Part shown: positions 33,040 through 45,329 of the stretch, piece by piece
How positions within the stretch are numbered: position 1 is the first letter of the stretch
Layout: the number at the start of each line of letters is the position of its first letter
Position numbers and translations under genes: made by a program
Assembly: GCA_963556145.1 (NCBI GenBank)
Contig: OY744461.1
Coordinates: forward strand, 3,410,001-3,474,000
DNA: 64,000 nucleotides
Reading direction: 5' to 3'
From: Hygrocybe punicea
Taxonomy: Eukaryota; Basidiomycota; Agaricomycetes; Agaricales; Hygrophoraceae
Notes under the pieces: generated by a model
Database searches by the model: none
Seen by the model: only the letters and a program-made list of their open reading frames with translations
Told to the model about the DNA's origin: nothing

Positions 33040-36000
33040 TCACAGTTCGTCCCTTGAGTGCAATTTTTCGTTCGCTCTTTCTACCTCAGCATCTGGACCT
33101 GTTTTAGTACTAGCCCCCGCACCTGCAAGAATATTTGCATCCGTTGCAGCGATTCGAGACCGTAAAACCCCATCTTCTGCAAGCTTCCGGGCAAACTGAG
33201 AAATTTCTCGGTCGTATTCTTCCCATTCAGGTATTTGTCGTGCTCTGGAAAGTTTTGGCTCTTTCTGTGTTGAGGGTCAGTCATAATTCCCCAAGCAGAT
33301 AGGCCAGCCGTACAGTGAGAGGATTTTGGCAAAGATCAATAGTCTTGGCCCGATGAAGACGATCTTTGCTACCTGTGACAATATGAGGACTTTTGAAAAG
33401 TCGATAATGTGTAGTCCGTACACCACGTTTCACACTTAATAATAAGCCATTAATAGCCATAATCTATATTTATATTGTCGAACGTACCCATAGCCAATCC
33501 TCGTGCAGCGAGAACTATACGATTGTGCTATTAGCGCATCTCATACGTAGTATTGGGAGAACACCCTCACAATAGGGACTTCCCGCTGCAAGTTGTTGGG
33601 CAAGTCTGCAGCGTGGTTAATCAGAGGATTACGAGCAATGCGAGTATTGTACCTTGGTCAAGATTTGCAAGGGAATTGGGATCTTGGGATAAAGCTTGGT
33701 ATTGTCCCCGAAGAATGTCCTGTACGAATCAAGTTGAATGCACGAAAGATCGAGTAGAGTAACGCGACTTCACTCCAGCGGCGGTCTAGAATTTCTGGTT
33801 AGTTAGTGGGATGGCTGGTGGGCTATGGGCACTACACGTACTTCACGGAATCGTACCAAATCAATCACGTACAGCGCGCTTCAGATACATTAGTCGAGGA
33901 ACCTGCTGTAATTGCCGAAGCACACCTGATGTGGTAGGGACGGCCCCGAAGGAAATCTTTCCAATATCCTGTCTTCCAGAATCGGAAACCTTCCATATCC
34001 ATGTTGTCATCGCCCATTGGAGTATACCCATAGGCTGCGCCTCGGAGATCGAGGTCCACAAGTTCTTTCAAATCGGCTCTAACGATTTGATCGGCGTCAA
34101 CAAAGATGACTTTCTTCAGGTCCATGGGGAAAAGAACATCGAGGAAAAGAATCTTATATGCCCAAATAATGCGCTGCTTCTCTTTCTGAGCACGAAGCCA
34201 AGATGGCCATTTATAAGTCACTAATTCATACTGAAATTCGTATGCTTCCGCCAAATGCGGGATGAACTCCTATTGTGAACATTGATTAACACACGTTGCG
34301 AAACTGACCATGAGGCTACACTAACCAAGAAAGACGGTGATAAAAAGTTTTCGATAAACCAAAATTTCACTGTGCTATTTGTGTTGCGCAAGACACTGAG
34401 GATCATAATAGAGACGAATCGCTGATATGGAGAAGGACGATGTCAATATCTATTCATCAAGAAAGAAGCGGGAGCTACCTCATACAGTAATCCCGACGCA
34501 ACCGTGAAGATATTGATATCTGCGTGTTCATTACCCTGCGGAACCACATCCAGACTTTCTTCTTTCTTGGCGTTAAAGAACAAGGAAATCCTAGAGTGAA
34601 CGAAGATATGGGATTTAATGACCAACGCAGATGTGTGCACAAGCAACGAACTTAGACATGATATCCCCAAAGAATCCTTTAGACTGAGTCCTTTCGGGCT
34701 CATCAAGCTCAACTAGTACATCGGCTGTCTCCATTCCAGGTAACCGTGATAAACGAGGATAGAGGGTTAGGCCCTCGAAACTAGTCAGTGTAATTTCACT
34801 GCCAATTGCCTCCACCGTGGGACTATCCCATCCTTCGTTACCTACACTTTCCATCTTGAAAATGTCTCTCCCGCGACCTGGTCTGATATCTAATTGAAAA
34901 ACTCCTGGTTTTGACTTGAACTGCAGGTATCCGAGGTTGGCCACGACTTGTGTATCATCCATTGGAATGGAGTTGCCATTCATCAATTGCAGTTGTAATC
35001 CGCGAGGGGGAGCATTGGTTTTGGTATCACGTGCATGTCCCTCAATAATCAAGTAGTCGAGATCGAATACAGCCTCCACTGACGTGCCTTCGGATGAAAT
35101 ACCCCCAAGCTGTATATTGTCCAGGTCATACGAGGCTTCTCGAGGCCGCACTAACCATGACGGAGGGACATCCATTGCAAGCGTATAAATTGGTTCAATT
35201 GGTAGATCTCGGAAGATTGCTTGGGCTGGAACCTCTCGCCTACAATGACTCGTTAGGATTTGTACTAGACATCATTGATGCAACGAAGTACCCATCTTCG
35301 CCGAACGACAGAGATGGCAGAAGGTTATAGCGATAGAATCGCTTCAGGGGAATCTTTTTCATGATAAGTTTCAATAATAGTTATATGATATCACTAACGA
35401 ACCTCTGAATATCTTGGTGGATTGATGTAAAACTTCCCATGGACATCAGGGAGACTCGACAACCACTAGACCGCGTACACATAAATGAATGGTTAAATAA
35501 TTTTGCTTATTCTTACCTTCACCAAACTCGGCCACCTTTGAGCTGCTTCACTTAAAGGGTCAAGTAAGACTACAATGCGGTACAGCGCATCAGAACTGTT
35601 CCCAAATTCGAATGCGCTACCACAAAACGGTGAGGATTTGAGGATCGAGACAGAACAAATAACGAACGTATGATTGCCGGATAAGAGCTGGTAATTACGT
35701 TGCCTTGGTTTCGACGGAGTGTCGAAGAGCCCTGATTCGCTGGGGTCCGGTAGTTGAATCGATGACATTACGGAAGATAACATCGATACGAGATGCGCGA
35801 AAGAAGCTCTGAAGAGACAATCAGGACATCGTGGGTGTTCAAATGAGTATAGCGTACCTGTCGCCGACAGGCGAGACGACGCTCTCCAAGGCTTGTACTA
35901 TAGGCTTGGCTCTTGTTCGGATTTCATAAGCCTCCAATGCACTGAAATCTGCAGACGTAAATTCTCCATTTGAAAGGGGTCCAACCACCTTCATATACTT

Positions 36001-39000
36001 TCAGAATGAAAACCGGAGGCAATACAATGGGGACCTACGCGACCATTCACAATTAAAGCACGGTCACCAGGTGCAAGGTGAAGTTCACGAATGATTAAAC
36101 GACACGACGTGACGTATTTCGTGTAAGCCGCTGCGTCAAAATCGCTGAATGTAACTCCACCAGTAAGTCTTTCCAGAATTTCGCCATCCGATAAAACCGT
36201 CTGGTCATCATCGCCAGCATCCACAGGAAAATCGAATCCCATCACTCGCATGATCTGAGTTGGAGAGGCATTGGATAAAAGGTTCGTAGATAAAAGGTGT
36301 GAAACTAGCCACGACTCGCGCGGTCTTTCGTTGTTGGACCAGCTGTTTGAGGGTTGAATTGGATTATGAATGAAGGATACTCGTGTTTGAGACGATCCGT
36401 TCTAATGACGTCACTCCACAACACACACGCGGAAAAAAGGTAAAAAGAACATACGATCGAAACAAGAGCCTCTTCAACGAGATTGAGTCCAGAATCACTA
36501 TCGAGGTCCGCTACCACGAAAAGACTCAGGGGGATATTCTCTGATTGAGCTTTCAGAAAAATATTGAGTAAATGCAGCGGGAACAAGGCAGAGGGGGAAT
36601 CATTCACGTGGATAAACAAAACTTGACGGGGAGCTATGGAATCCTGTACGCGAGAATAAATCGAGAAGGTTTACGATACGCAAACCACCGTTGGTGCTGG
36701 TAGGATAAATATACTGATTCCGGCGCGAGCTTGTCGTGAGAAGATCGTAAAAATATGTCGAGATATTCTCCGTGCGGTCATCAACTTCTCCTTCGTACAC
36801 CTAATGATGATGTTAACGAAGGCCTTTTCTACCGTAAGTCAAATGACACCTTTTGTTGAAAGTATTGCAATTGTTTCCCTATTTCGATTTGCATATTGCG
36901 CAAAAAGCTCTGCGACCCCAAGCTTAGCAATCTGATAAAATGTCAAGAATGAACTCACATCATCCAATTCGAAATATTTGCCGTTCACAAAGGCATGACC
37001 TGCCTGAGAAGTAGCCGAGAAAACCCCCAGACGCTCAGCATAGCCACGGACATTGTCAAGATTCACTCCAGAGCCGTCTGCAGTACCATGGATTACCGAA
37101 TCAAAATCAGTCGATTCTCCTATTTCTGACTGTATCTCTGTGGATACGAATTCATCGAACACAGAGCGGACTAAACCCCATTTGACCGTCGGTGTCTGGA
37201 GATGTATTGGCTCTTGGATTTGCGAAATCTGGAAGTTAAACATATCTCAGAGGGTGTCGTGATATCATCAACCGCTTCACCTACGCGCTTGAAAAATCCC
37301 ATCGCTTTCACGGGACCATAATTGTGGATGATGTAATAGAACAGTCTGGCCATTTGGGTACCTTCAAAATTCGGTCAGAAAGGCACGCATTGTTGGAGAT
37401 AATAGTATTGGTCTCACCGTCGACGGTTCCTGTGATAGGAACTACACCAAAGCGAATGGCAAAGTTTCGCTCGATAATATTTGCAACAGCTCCTGCAATG
37501 AAGTTTAGGCTGCTTGTTTGTGAAAGGTCAAGCACTAGAATTGTGTTAAACAAATTCAGCCTGATGCTTGGAAATTGGCCGGGATACAAAGGCTGAAGCA
37601 CCTGCAAAGAATATTTAGGATATAGTTAAATTATCAACGGCGCACCCACTCCGTGTATTGATGCACCCCATCGGGAGTAACTAAATTGGGTCAAAGACCG
37701 ATCTCAATACGAAGAACATCTGTCGCACCGTGTGTCTTGTTCGATATCGTTCCACCATACGACAACGCCACCTCCCTCGGGCCGATCGCTAGCATCGAAA
37801 ATTCCATCTAAGAAGCCATTCTCACTTTTGGCGTCATCAAGGGCGGGATGTGTGATAACTTCCACAACCTCAGTGCGTGTGAGGCCCAATGAAGTCAAGG
37901 GTAACATCAAATTCCGTTCCTTGCGAAGCAATCTCAACAGGCTGATATGTCATTTTGGTTGAGAAACATTAATGTTTATGAGATGTTCAAGTATACCTGA
38001 AAGGGTTGATGTCTTTTTCGGGCACAATAGCTCCGTTGAGCCATAACATATTAATTCCTGGTTGGGCTTTGACGTGATTATCCATAATCTCTGCGGTGAG
38101 ATCGTCGTTCACAGTGACACGCCTTGCAATGGCTGTGGCATACTTCGGAAAGTTTTGTGAAAGATGAGTGAGGGTTTCCAAGGGCTCCTGAGAGTTTAAA
38201 ATAAGCTGGGCAGATTGTAGACCAATCTCTGGAAGAGCAAGATAAGACAAAAGTATAATAATCAATGTAAGTGACGGAACCTAAGAGTTCTGACTCTGTT
38301 AGAGGGGAATTTGGATCGGTAACAGTTGTGTTTTCAGGATATGCTTTCAGAAGCGGGATAATTGGATCAGTCTCAAATAAGTCTGCTCCATACCCTTGCG
38401 AGGCCCGCTCAGTGGACTCTGTCAACAAAGATGAACGGCAGCACAGTATGCGAAAGTTACGTCAATACTAACCGTGATGCCTGCCATGCCTGTCATCCAG
38501 AGAGAGATATTCCATTTTCTTCAAATCCAAAGACACGCCATAGCCTGACAGATAACTACGTTCGGAATCGTTCCGGAGAACAGGCGGAATATGTCGGAAG
38601 ACATATTCAACCTGAGGCACTGGTCTGTCCGCCAGCGACAAAAGGTAGCTATGAAATCCACAAAAGTTGGGAGATGCGAAATCCGCATAAAATATTGCCG
38701 TGCGTGGTGGGCGTACTGGAGTACGAGAGAGTGAAGGGTATATATGATCGAATGGCAGAAGCTTCGGTTTCGAGAATGGCCTTCAGAGCACAATATCATC
38801 ATCATATTCTCATCAATTCCAAGTGGGAAGAGACTCACAAATGTGGTGTGGACGTGTTATCAGCTGGGTCAGTGACTGATTCCCTTTCTGCAAGGCGAAT
38901 CAAGCTCTCTATATTGCAAACGGTCTCGCCATACCAGTCAACCCACGATCCGCAGTCATCGGCCCGAGACATGGCTTCGCTCTTCTGGCCATGATGGTCC

Positions 39001-39431
39001 AAGTAATGTTGATAAAACGCCTCAATTTTTGGGGTTGCGGCGTGGAGGGCAATATTTAGTTCGACGGTCGCCTGAGAACCGGGCTCTGAAAAAAAACCCT
39101 TAGAAGCGGCTATCTGGAGGGCAGTATTATATGTGGCTTCGGGTGTCAAAGCTTGTGACAAGAGCGTCTCCGAGTCAGCGAGAGCGTCGAGATACGGAAA
39201 GAAGGCGTCAGGTCTCTCTAACGTCACCGATTCGCTATCGGCAAATCCATTAACTCTAGAAATTCGTCCAAAACGGAGAAGTATCGATGAAACATACAGT
39301 AGCTCAACTAAAAGCGGAGGCGCCGGCCAAGATGAACGTAGTACAACCTTCACGGAAGAGATTGCAGCTTTACATCCGAGCAAAAGTGAGGAAAATGCCA
39401 AGAGTCTGACAGCTGCAACATTCAGCCTCAT
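33040..39431 (-). CDS. UDP-glucose:glycoprotein glucosyltransferase (ER folding sensor)
   Basis: A large ER-lumen enzyme that re-glucosylates misfolded N-glycoproteins so they rebind calnexin. The start at 39431 gives a signal peptide ([16 protein letters not shown]) followed by [20 protein letters not shown] first intron (GTATGTTTC...CCGATAG) joins to [18 protein letters not shown], a family hallmark. Thioredoxin-like middle domains lie across 38.9-35.5 kb, split by many introns. The C-terminal GT24 catalytic domain is clear: [19 protein letters not shown], the metal-binding [23 protein letters not shown] and [22 protein letters not shown]. The protein ends HSRDEL, an HDEL/KDEL-like retrieval signal, at the stop 33042-33040. 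Neighbouring NMD3 is divergent with a 153-bp gap. Function is very likely from family match; exon boundaries were not all resolved. Confidence 0.95.
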
Positions 39432-39584
39432 CTTGCGTAGCGTTCTGGCAACGAGTAATGGGAGGACACCAGTTCAGAGTACTGGCGAGTGGACACGTCG
39501 AAGTTCAGTTTAATCTAATCTGATAACTTGAATGAATCTCGTTATTTAATTCAATAATTATGTGCACATTCCTATTGCCGTACG
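39432..39584. promoter_or_regulatory. Shared divergent promoter region, glucosyltransferase and NMD3
   Basis: A 153-bp gap between divergent start codons. AT-rich sequence (TTATTTAATTCAATAATTATG near 39542) lies close to the NMD3 start. Confidence 0.4.
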
Positions 39585-41523
39585 ATGGAGCTTGTCCCTA
39601 CCCCGGCTGTTCACCGTGTGCTATGTGCTGATTGCGGTAACGTTTTGGAACTCCTCAGAAGGCACGGATACTGAGACATTTACCATGCAGGAACGCCTAT
39701 TGTGCCAAATTCCGCGAACCTGTGTGTTGGGTGTTTGCGGAATACGTGAGTTTACATTGACCCATTCAAGGTGTTTTCATAGTTGTTGTTCAAAAGCGTT
39801 GATATCACTGAGGGAATTCCGAAGCAAGGTATATCAACTTCATTAGTTTTTGTAAATGCGAATCTGACTCACCATTAGCCTCTGTATCATTTTGCCGGAA
39901 TTGTGAACGTTTTCTCTCCCCTCCAAAAACGTGGACACTTGCAAGACTGGAATCTTCGGAACTCCTTTCTATCTGCCTAAGGAAACTCAGAGGACTCAAC
40001 AAAGTACGACTAACGGAAGCCCATTTTATTTGGACGGAGCCTCATTCGAAGAGACTGAGAGTTTCTCTCACCATTCAGAAGGAGGTGCGTCTAGTTTCAC
40101 ATTGTACCTGTCGTTGCCTCACAAATTACTGGCAAGGTCCTCACAAACACTATTCTAGAGCAAATATTCGAAATTGAGTATCTTGTTCAACATGGCCAAT
40201 GTCCCGATTGCGCGAAACTGGCCGCCAAAAATACCTGGAAGGCTCTTGTTCAAGTCCGCCAGAAAGTTCCACACAAGCGAACATTCTTGTTCTTAGAACA
40301 ACTCATCCTTAAACATAACGCCCAAAAGGATACAATTTCAGTGAAAGAAGTGAAGGATGGACTAGATTTCTTTTACAGCCAGAGGAATCATGCCATCAAG
40401 ATGATCGACTTTTTGGCTGGGGTCGTGCCTGTACGGTATGTTCCGCATACGAAACTGCCAGGTTGCCGATACTCACGCTTGTGCACCCATAAGGTCAAAA
40501 TCATCAGAACAACTACTCTCAACCGATACACACACCAGCACAGCAAACTACAAATTTACATACTCGGTCGAAATTATTCCCATCTGCAAAGGGGATCTCG
40601 TCTGCTTACCCGCAAGACAAGCACGGCAGCTAAGCAACATCAGCCCCCTCACATTATGCGTTCGCATCGGCAACTCGATGCAGCTCCTTGACCCCGTGAC
40701 CCTCCAATCTTGCGACATCAGCGCTACAGAGTATTGGCGGAGTCCATTCACTTCACTAGCGTCTGTGACAGATCTCGTCGAATTCACCGTGCTAGACGTG
40801 ATACCCGAGGAACGCAAACGTGGAAAATATGTCCTTGCTGACATAGAGGTAGCCAGGCCGGGGGCATTCCGGTCAAAAAGCGAGTACGATGAAAGAATGG
40901 ACTTTGAGAGCTCAGCCACTACAAAGACAGATGGCCTCGCGCGCACCCATTTAGGTGCCATTTTACAGCCCGGAGATACAGTGCTCGGCTACGATCTCAG
41001 TAATGCAAACTACAACTCGGACGACTTCGCCGCTTTGCCGGACTATCGCGTACCGAATATCATTCTGGTGAAGAAATGTTATCCAAATCGGAGAAAGAAA
41101 AACAAAACAAGGAACTGGAGGCTCCGGAGCATTGCGAAGGAGGCCGGCGAGGAAGGCGAGACCGGGAATTCCCGTGGAGTAGTGGGGAAAATGGGAGGTA
41201 GAGATCAGAAGAAGGTTGAAGAGGACTATGAGTTGTTCTTGCGTGATTTGGAGGAAGATTCAGAGATGCGCAGTGCCGTAAATCTGTACAAGGCAGCACA
41301 AGACGTCCAGATGGCCGCAGGAGGACCTGGGCCGGCTAGAAGAAAGTCAAGAAAGAATGGTCAATTTGCGATGGATATTGATAGCGATTCCCTGGCGGTA
41401 TCAAGTCAGGTGGGGGCGGGTGAGGAGGAGGAGGAGGAAGAAGCAGACTTCCCTGAAGTCAAGCTTGATGAGTTACTGGAGGACTTCGACGAAATGACAC
41501 TCCAGGAATCGAAGGAGATTTAA
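39585..41523 (+). CDS. NMD3: 60S ribosomal export adaptor NMD3
   Basis: Binds pre-60S subunits and carries a nuclear export signal for the export receptor Crm1. Exon 1 encodes MELVPTPAVHRVLCADCG; later short exons add CVGCLRN, FCRNCERFLSPPKTW and CPDCAKLAAKNTW, so the paired zinc-binding Cys motifs (C-x2-C) of the N-terminal domain are complete. Further motifs are VRQKVPHKRTFLFLEQLILK and GLDFFYSQRNHAIKMIDFL. A long last exon (about 40500-41523) covers the middle and C-terminal domains (LLDPVTLQSCDI, YWRSPF, GYDLSNANYN) and ends in an acidic/basic tail (GEEEEEEEADFPEVKLDELL) with a leucine-rich LDELLEDFDEMTL that fits the export signal. First intron: GTAACG...CATGCAG. Confidence 0.95.
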
Positions 41524-41983
41524 GGGACTGTTGTGGTCGACGAACACTCATGGCCAATGAGTTAAACGTAGGGAAATATTTCATGAAGGACTGCGTGATA
41601 TGCAAATAGATCTGAGACCTAGGTTTTTCACTGGGCTTAAGGCACGCCCAGAGTTATTACTTTGACCAACGCACTTGCACACTTATATTTGATTTGTTTC
41701 GGTGGGAATGACGATGTCTGGTACTGCAATGACACACATCTCATGACGTTACTACTTTGTCACGAAAACAAGCAGAGGAATCCAGGCCAAGAAAGGTGGA
41801 AAGAAGGTAAATCGAGAATCACAAACTCGCTGCTGTTATCCTTCTTGACCGACAGTACGTGGCGATATCCCAAAGAAGTATGGACACAGGAGTGCGTGTA
41901 AGGTGCTGGGATGGGGCGGGAGAGGCAGGAAAAAGGGTTCAGCTAGAATACAAAAGGAGAAAGGTGCTTGAAGAAACTCCGCT
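41524..41983. other. Convergent intergenic region with a transposon-end relic
   Basis: 460 bp between the 3' ends of NMD3 and the H+-ATPase gene. A relic of the transposon terminus sits near 41612-41637. A plus-strand frame of 79 codons (41662-41901) matches nothing I know. Confidence 0.45.
41612..41637 (-). repeat. Solo or degenerate terminus of the 1997-15759 transposon family
   Basis: CCTAGGTTTTTCACTGGG matches the right terminus (CTTTTCACTGGG) of the large element and is followed by CTTAAGG, similar to CCTAAGC at the other ends. The matching part read inward is CCCAGTGAAAA, then it diverges. No partner terminus was found nearby, so it is an old remnant or the edge of a small derivative. 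Confidence 0.5.
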
Positions 41984-44900
41984 CTATGCATTCGCGGTTC
42001 GACTGGGGTTGCGGGCCAATGTTGATCCAACACGGTGAACCTGGATGCTCGAGAATCTTTGCAGCTCGTCGGGCTTCATCGATATCTTTTGACCAAAGCC
42101 AACTTTACGGGCAGCACGCTTGATGAACGAAACACGATTGGAATACATAGCCTCGTGGATGGAGGCAACGCGAGACTGTGTGCGAGTCATGGGGACACCT
42201 CCCTCATCGGGAACGATCTTGATGGCACGTCTCGCGCTACGATTGCGGATGTACTTGATGACCGTCGCCTTCATTGCGAATTTAACCCAGTCAAGAGGGA
42301 TAAACCAGACGATGTTCTGTAAAATAGTGTATGGCATCAGCTTATGCCGTAAACAGAGGCCCGGCACATACCCAGACCCATACGATACCGATCCAACCAC
42401 CAGAGATGGAATGGATATTGGTGAAGCTCCAGTTACCATAAGCGGCGATAATCGACGAAACAAGTTGTGCGATGCAGAAGGCGCCCAAAAGCGCATACGA
42501 AGGACGCTCCATGAAGAAGAAACCATGCGCGCGAGTGACAAAGATTAAGGCTTGCGAGATAACCGCAACTTGAAGGTAAACAATCATGTGGAGCTGACGA
42601 TCGTTGTGATTCACAGGTTGCCCTGGAGCATTTTCGAGAGCAACGCCAAATTTGTCCTGGAAGAATGTTGTTTCAAGGATGACGATCACAAGCACAATAC
42701 TTAGAAAAATCATATCATTCAGACAATCAACAAGGAAAGAAAGACGAAAAGGCGCACGTCGATAGTGTCAAGTACAACCCGTAGGCGACAGCATAAGAGA
42801 ATATCTCCGTCAAGTCCCAGCTGTCTGGCGTCATCGATGGAAGCACACGGTCGACCGAGAGTGTCATGATAGTACCATCATTGAGGAGGGCAATGACCAG
42901 GATCATGAATGGGGGGAACTCGAATCTGTAAGCAAAGACGAGGATGGCAAAGCACACGACGATACGAATGGTAACGGCGCAAGCATAGATGGAGTAATTC
43001 CTCATGCGCTGGAAGATGATACGCGAGCCGCGGATGGCGTGTACAATAGTTGAAAGACCAGGTTCTGTGAGCACGATATCTGCAGCGCCACGCGCAGCAT
43101 CGGTGGCACCCTCGACAGCGATACCGACATTCGCACGAGAAAGGGCGGGGGCATCGTTGGCACCATCGCCAGTCATGGCACATAAATGGCCAAGACCTTG
43201 CAGACGTTTAACGATTTCATATTTATGCTCCGGGAAAACTCCCGCGAAACCGTCGGCATCCATGATCATCTCGTCGAGACTGGCATAATTTCCGCCAGGG
43301 GCAGGGCCATCTTTCAACACTTTTGCAGGGTACATATGGTCTCCGAGGCCAAGACGACGGCCGGTTTCCTTTGCAATAGCGAGCTGGTCGCCCGTAACCA
43401 TCTTAACTTTGACCCCAAGTGCCAGGGCGTCCTCGATCGTCTGCTTCGTATCTTCACGAGGAGGATCGAATATGGCGACGAGGCCAATGAGTTCGAACCC
43501 GTTGCCTTCAGCCTCTTGGTCGTCGGTATTCAGTTCCTCGTAAGCAACTGCGAGCGCGCGAAGACCTCGTGTGGCGAACTCCTCGACATCCGCTTCAAGC
43601 CTGTTCTCGATTTCCTCAGTCTTGTTGCGCGTGCACAACTCGATGACCATGCCCGTCATGCCCTTCGTGACACGCTTGAGCTTTCCAGAGGACTCCTCAC
43701 GGTATGTAATTTCTGTCCGCTTGTCGACGGGGTTGAAGGGCTTAAACTCTAGAAGTTTGATTCCTGCGCGGGCCCGAGCCGGGTCGCCAATGGCTTGTAT
43801 GACGGACGTGTCAATGGCGTCCTGGTTCTCGGTGCGGGAGGCGTATGCAGCGAAGAGGATCACTTCCTCGGCGGAAAAAGGGCCGTATGTCCGGACGGTG
43901 TCCCTGTCAATGGTGAGCTTATTGGTGGTCAGAGTTCCGGTCTTGTCGGAGCACAAGATGGTTACGCCTGCCAATTCTTCGATGGCAGTGATTCGGGTAA
44001 CGATGGCCTTGTGCTTTGCCAGCTGCTGCGCGCCGACAGCTAGCGTGACAGATAGGACGGTAGGCATCGCAATGGGAATTCCGCCAATCAAGAGGACCAG
44101 AATATTATCAAGGCCCTGACGGTACGAAAACTTGAAATCGGCGTAGAGGACGAGGATTTCAAGAATAACAAATATACCAATTGTCACAAGGCAGAATAAC
44201 CCAATTTGGGCCAGAATCTTCTGCAAGTGACCAGTGGTATCATCATCGTGACCGACCAGTGAGGCAGCGCGACCAAAAAACGTATTGGCGCCGGTAGAAA
44301 TAACAACGCCCTCGGCTTCACCTTGCTTGCAGGTGGAACCACTGGGCGCCAATAAGTTGGATATGCGAAAGGCACAGGACAAGTAGAATCGACTCACGAG
44401 AAACACTGGTCACCTAGCTTCTTGGACTGGGGAAGAGATTCACCAGTAAGAGCCGCCTGGTCGATGGAAATATTGATCGCCTCGGTGAGACGACAATCAG
44501 CTGGGACGATGTCGCCAATTTTGAAAGATATCATGTCTCCCGGAACAAGGATAGAGGATTCAACTTCGGACCAATTGCCGTCACGTCTGACTTTGGCCTT
44601 GGGAGCGAGCGAGTCCATGAGAGCCTTGACAGCGTTACCAGCGTTCCGTTCTTCGTAGAACCCAATAGCGGAGTTGATGAGGAGGAGTAACACGATGCCA
44701 ATAAAATCCTCCCAGTCAGGGGGTCGATGCTCTCCATTGGAAAGGGCGATAGCCACGAGGGCTGCTGCCTCCATCACCCAGGATAAGGGATTCCACATGA
44801 AACTCAAAAACTACGAGGTGGTAAGAAAGAGTACTATGTGGAATAGGACAATTGAGATACCTGAAGGAAAGCATTTTGCTCCTCAGACTCAAGTTTGTTG

Positions 44901-45329
44901 GGGCCAAAAAGCTCAAGGCGGTGAGCAGCCTCTTCGGAGGAAAGACCCTGGTCATCGCATTGGAGAAGTTTGAAGACATCTTCGACCACAATGGTCTCGA
45001 GATCTACTTTTTCCTTGTCATAGAGGTCTTCCGCCGTGAGCTCGAACTACATCCAGTTTCAGAATGTGAGGACGAACGATAATACGTTTGAAACCATACT
45101 ATATGCATGTCGACATTAGCGTCTGAAGAGATGTCAATGATACGAATAGGAATATTCCAGACGCGCAAAACTCACGGGTTGGCTGGTCTTGATCATGACT
45201 CAAGTCTTTGTACTCCCTCTTTCTCTTCTCAGGTTCATCGGAAGAGGCGGATGAATGTTCCGTAATCTGGGCAACAGGCTCTTTTTCATCCTGAGGACCA
45301 GGTTCCTTTTCGACGTTTGGGGTGGACAT
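41984..45329 (-). CDS. PMA1: Plasma-membrane proton-pumping P-type ATPase
   Basis: P3A-type H+-ATPase that exports protons at the cell surface and sets the membrane potential for nutrient uptake. The start at 45329 gives an acidic cytoplasmic N-terminus ([18 protein letters not shown]). Key motifs in order are [19 protein letters not shown] (first membrane helices), the actuator-loop [27 protein letters not shown], the phosphorylation site [37 protein letters not shown], and the hinge [19 protein letters not shown]-terminal helices include [20 protein letters not shown] sequence. The tail ends [16 protein letters not shown]; related pumps are regulated there by phosphorylation. Several short introns split the N-terminal part, one of them just after the ALTGES exon (CSGS... 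junction). Length near 1,000 residues fits fungal pumps. Confidence 0.95.
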
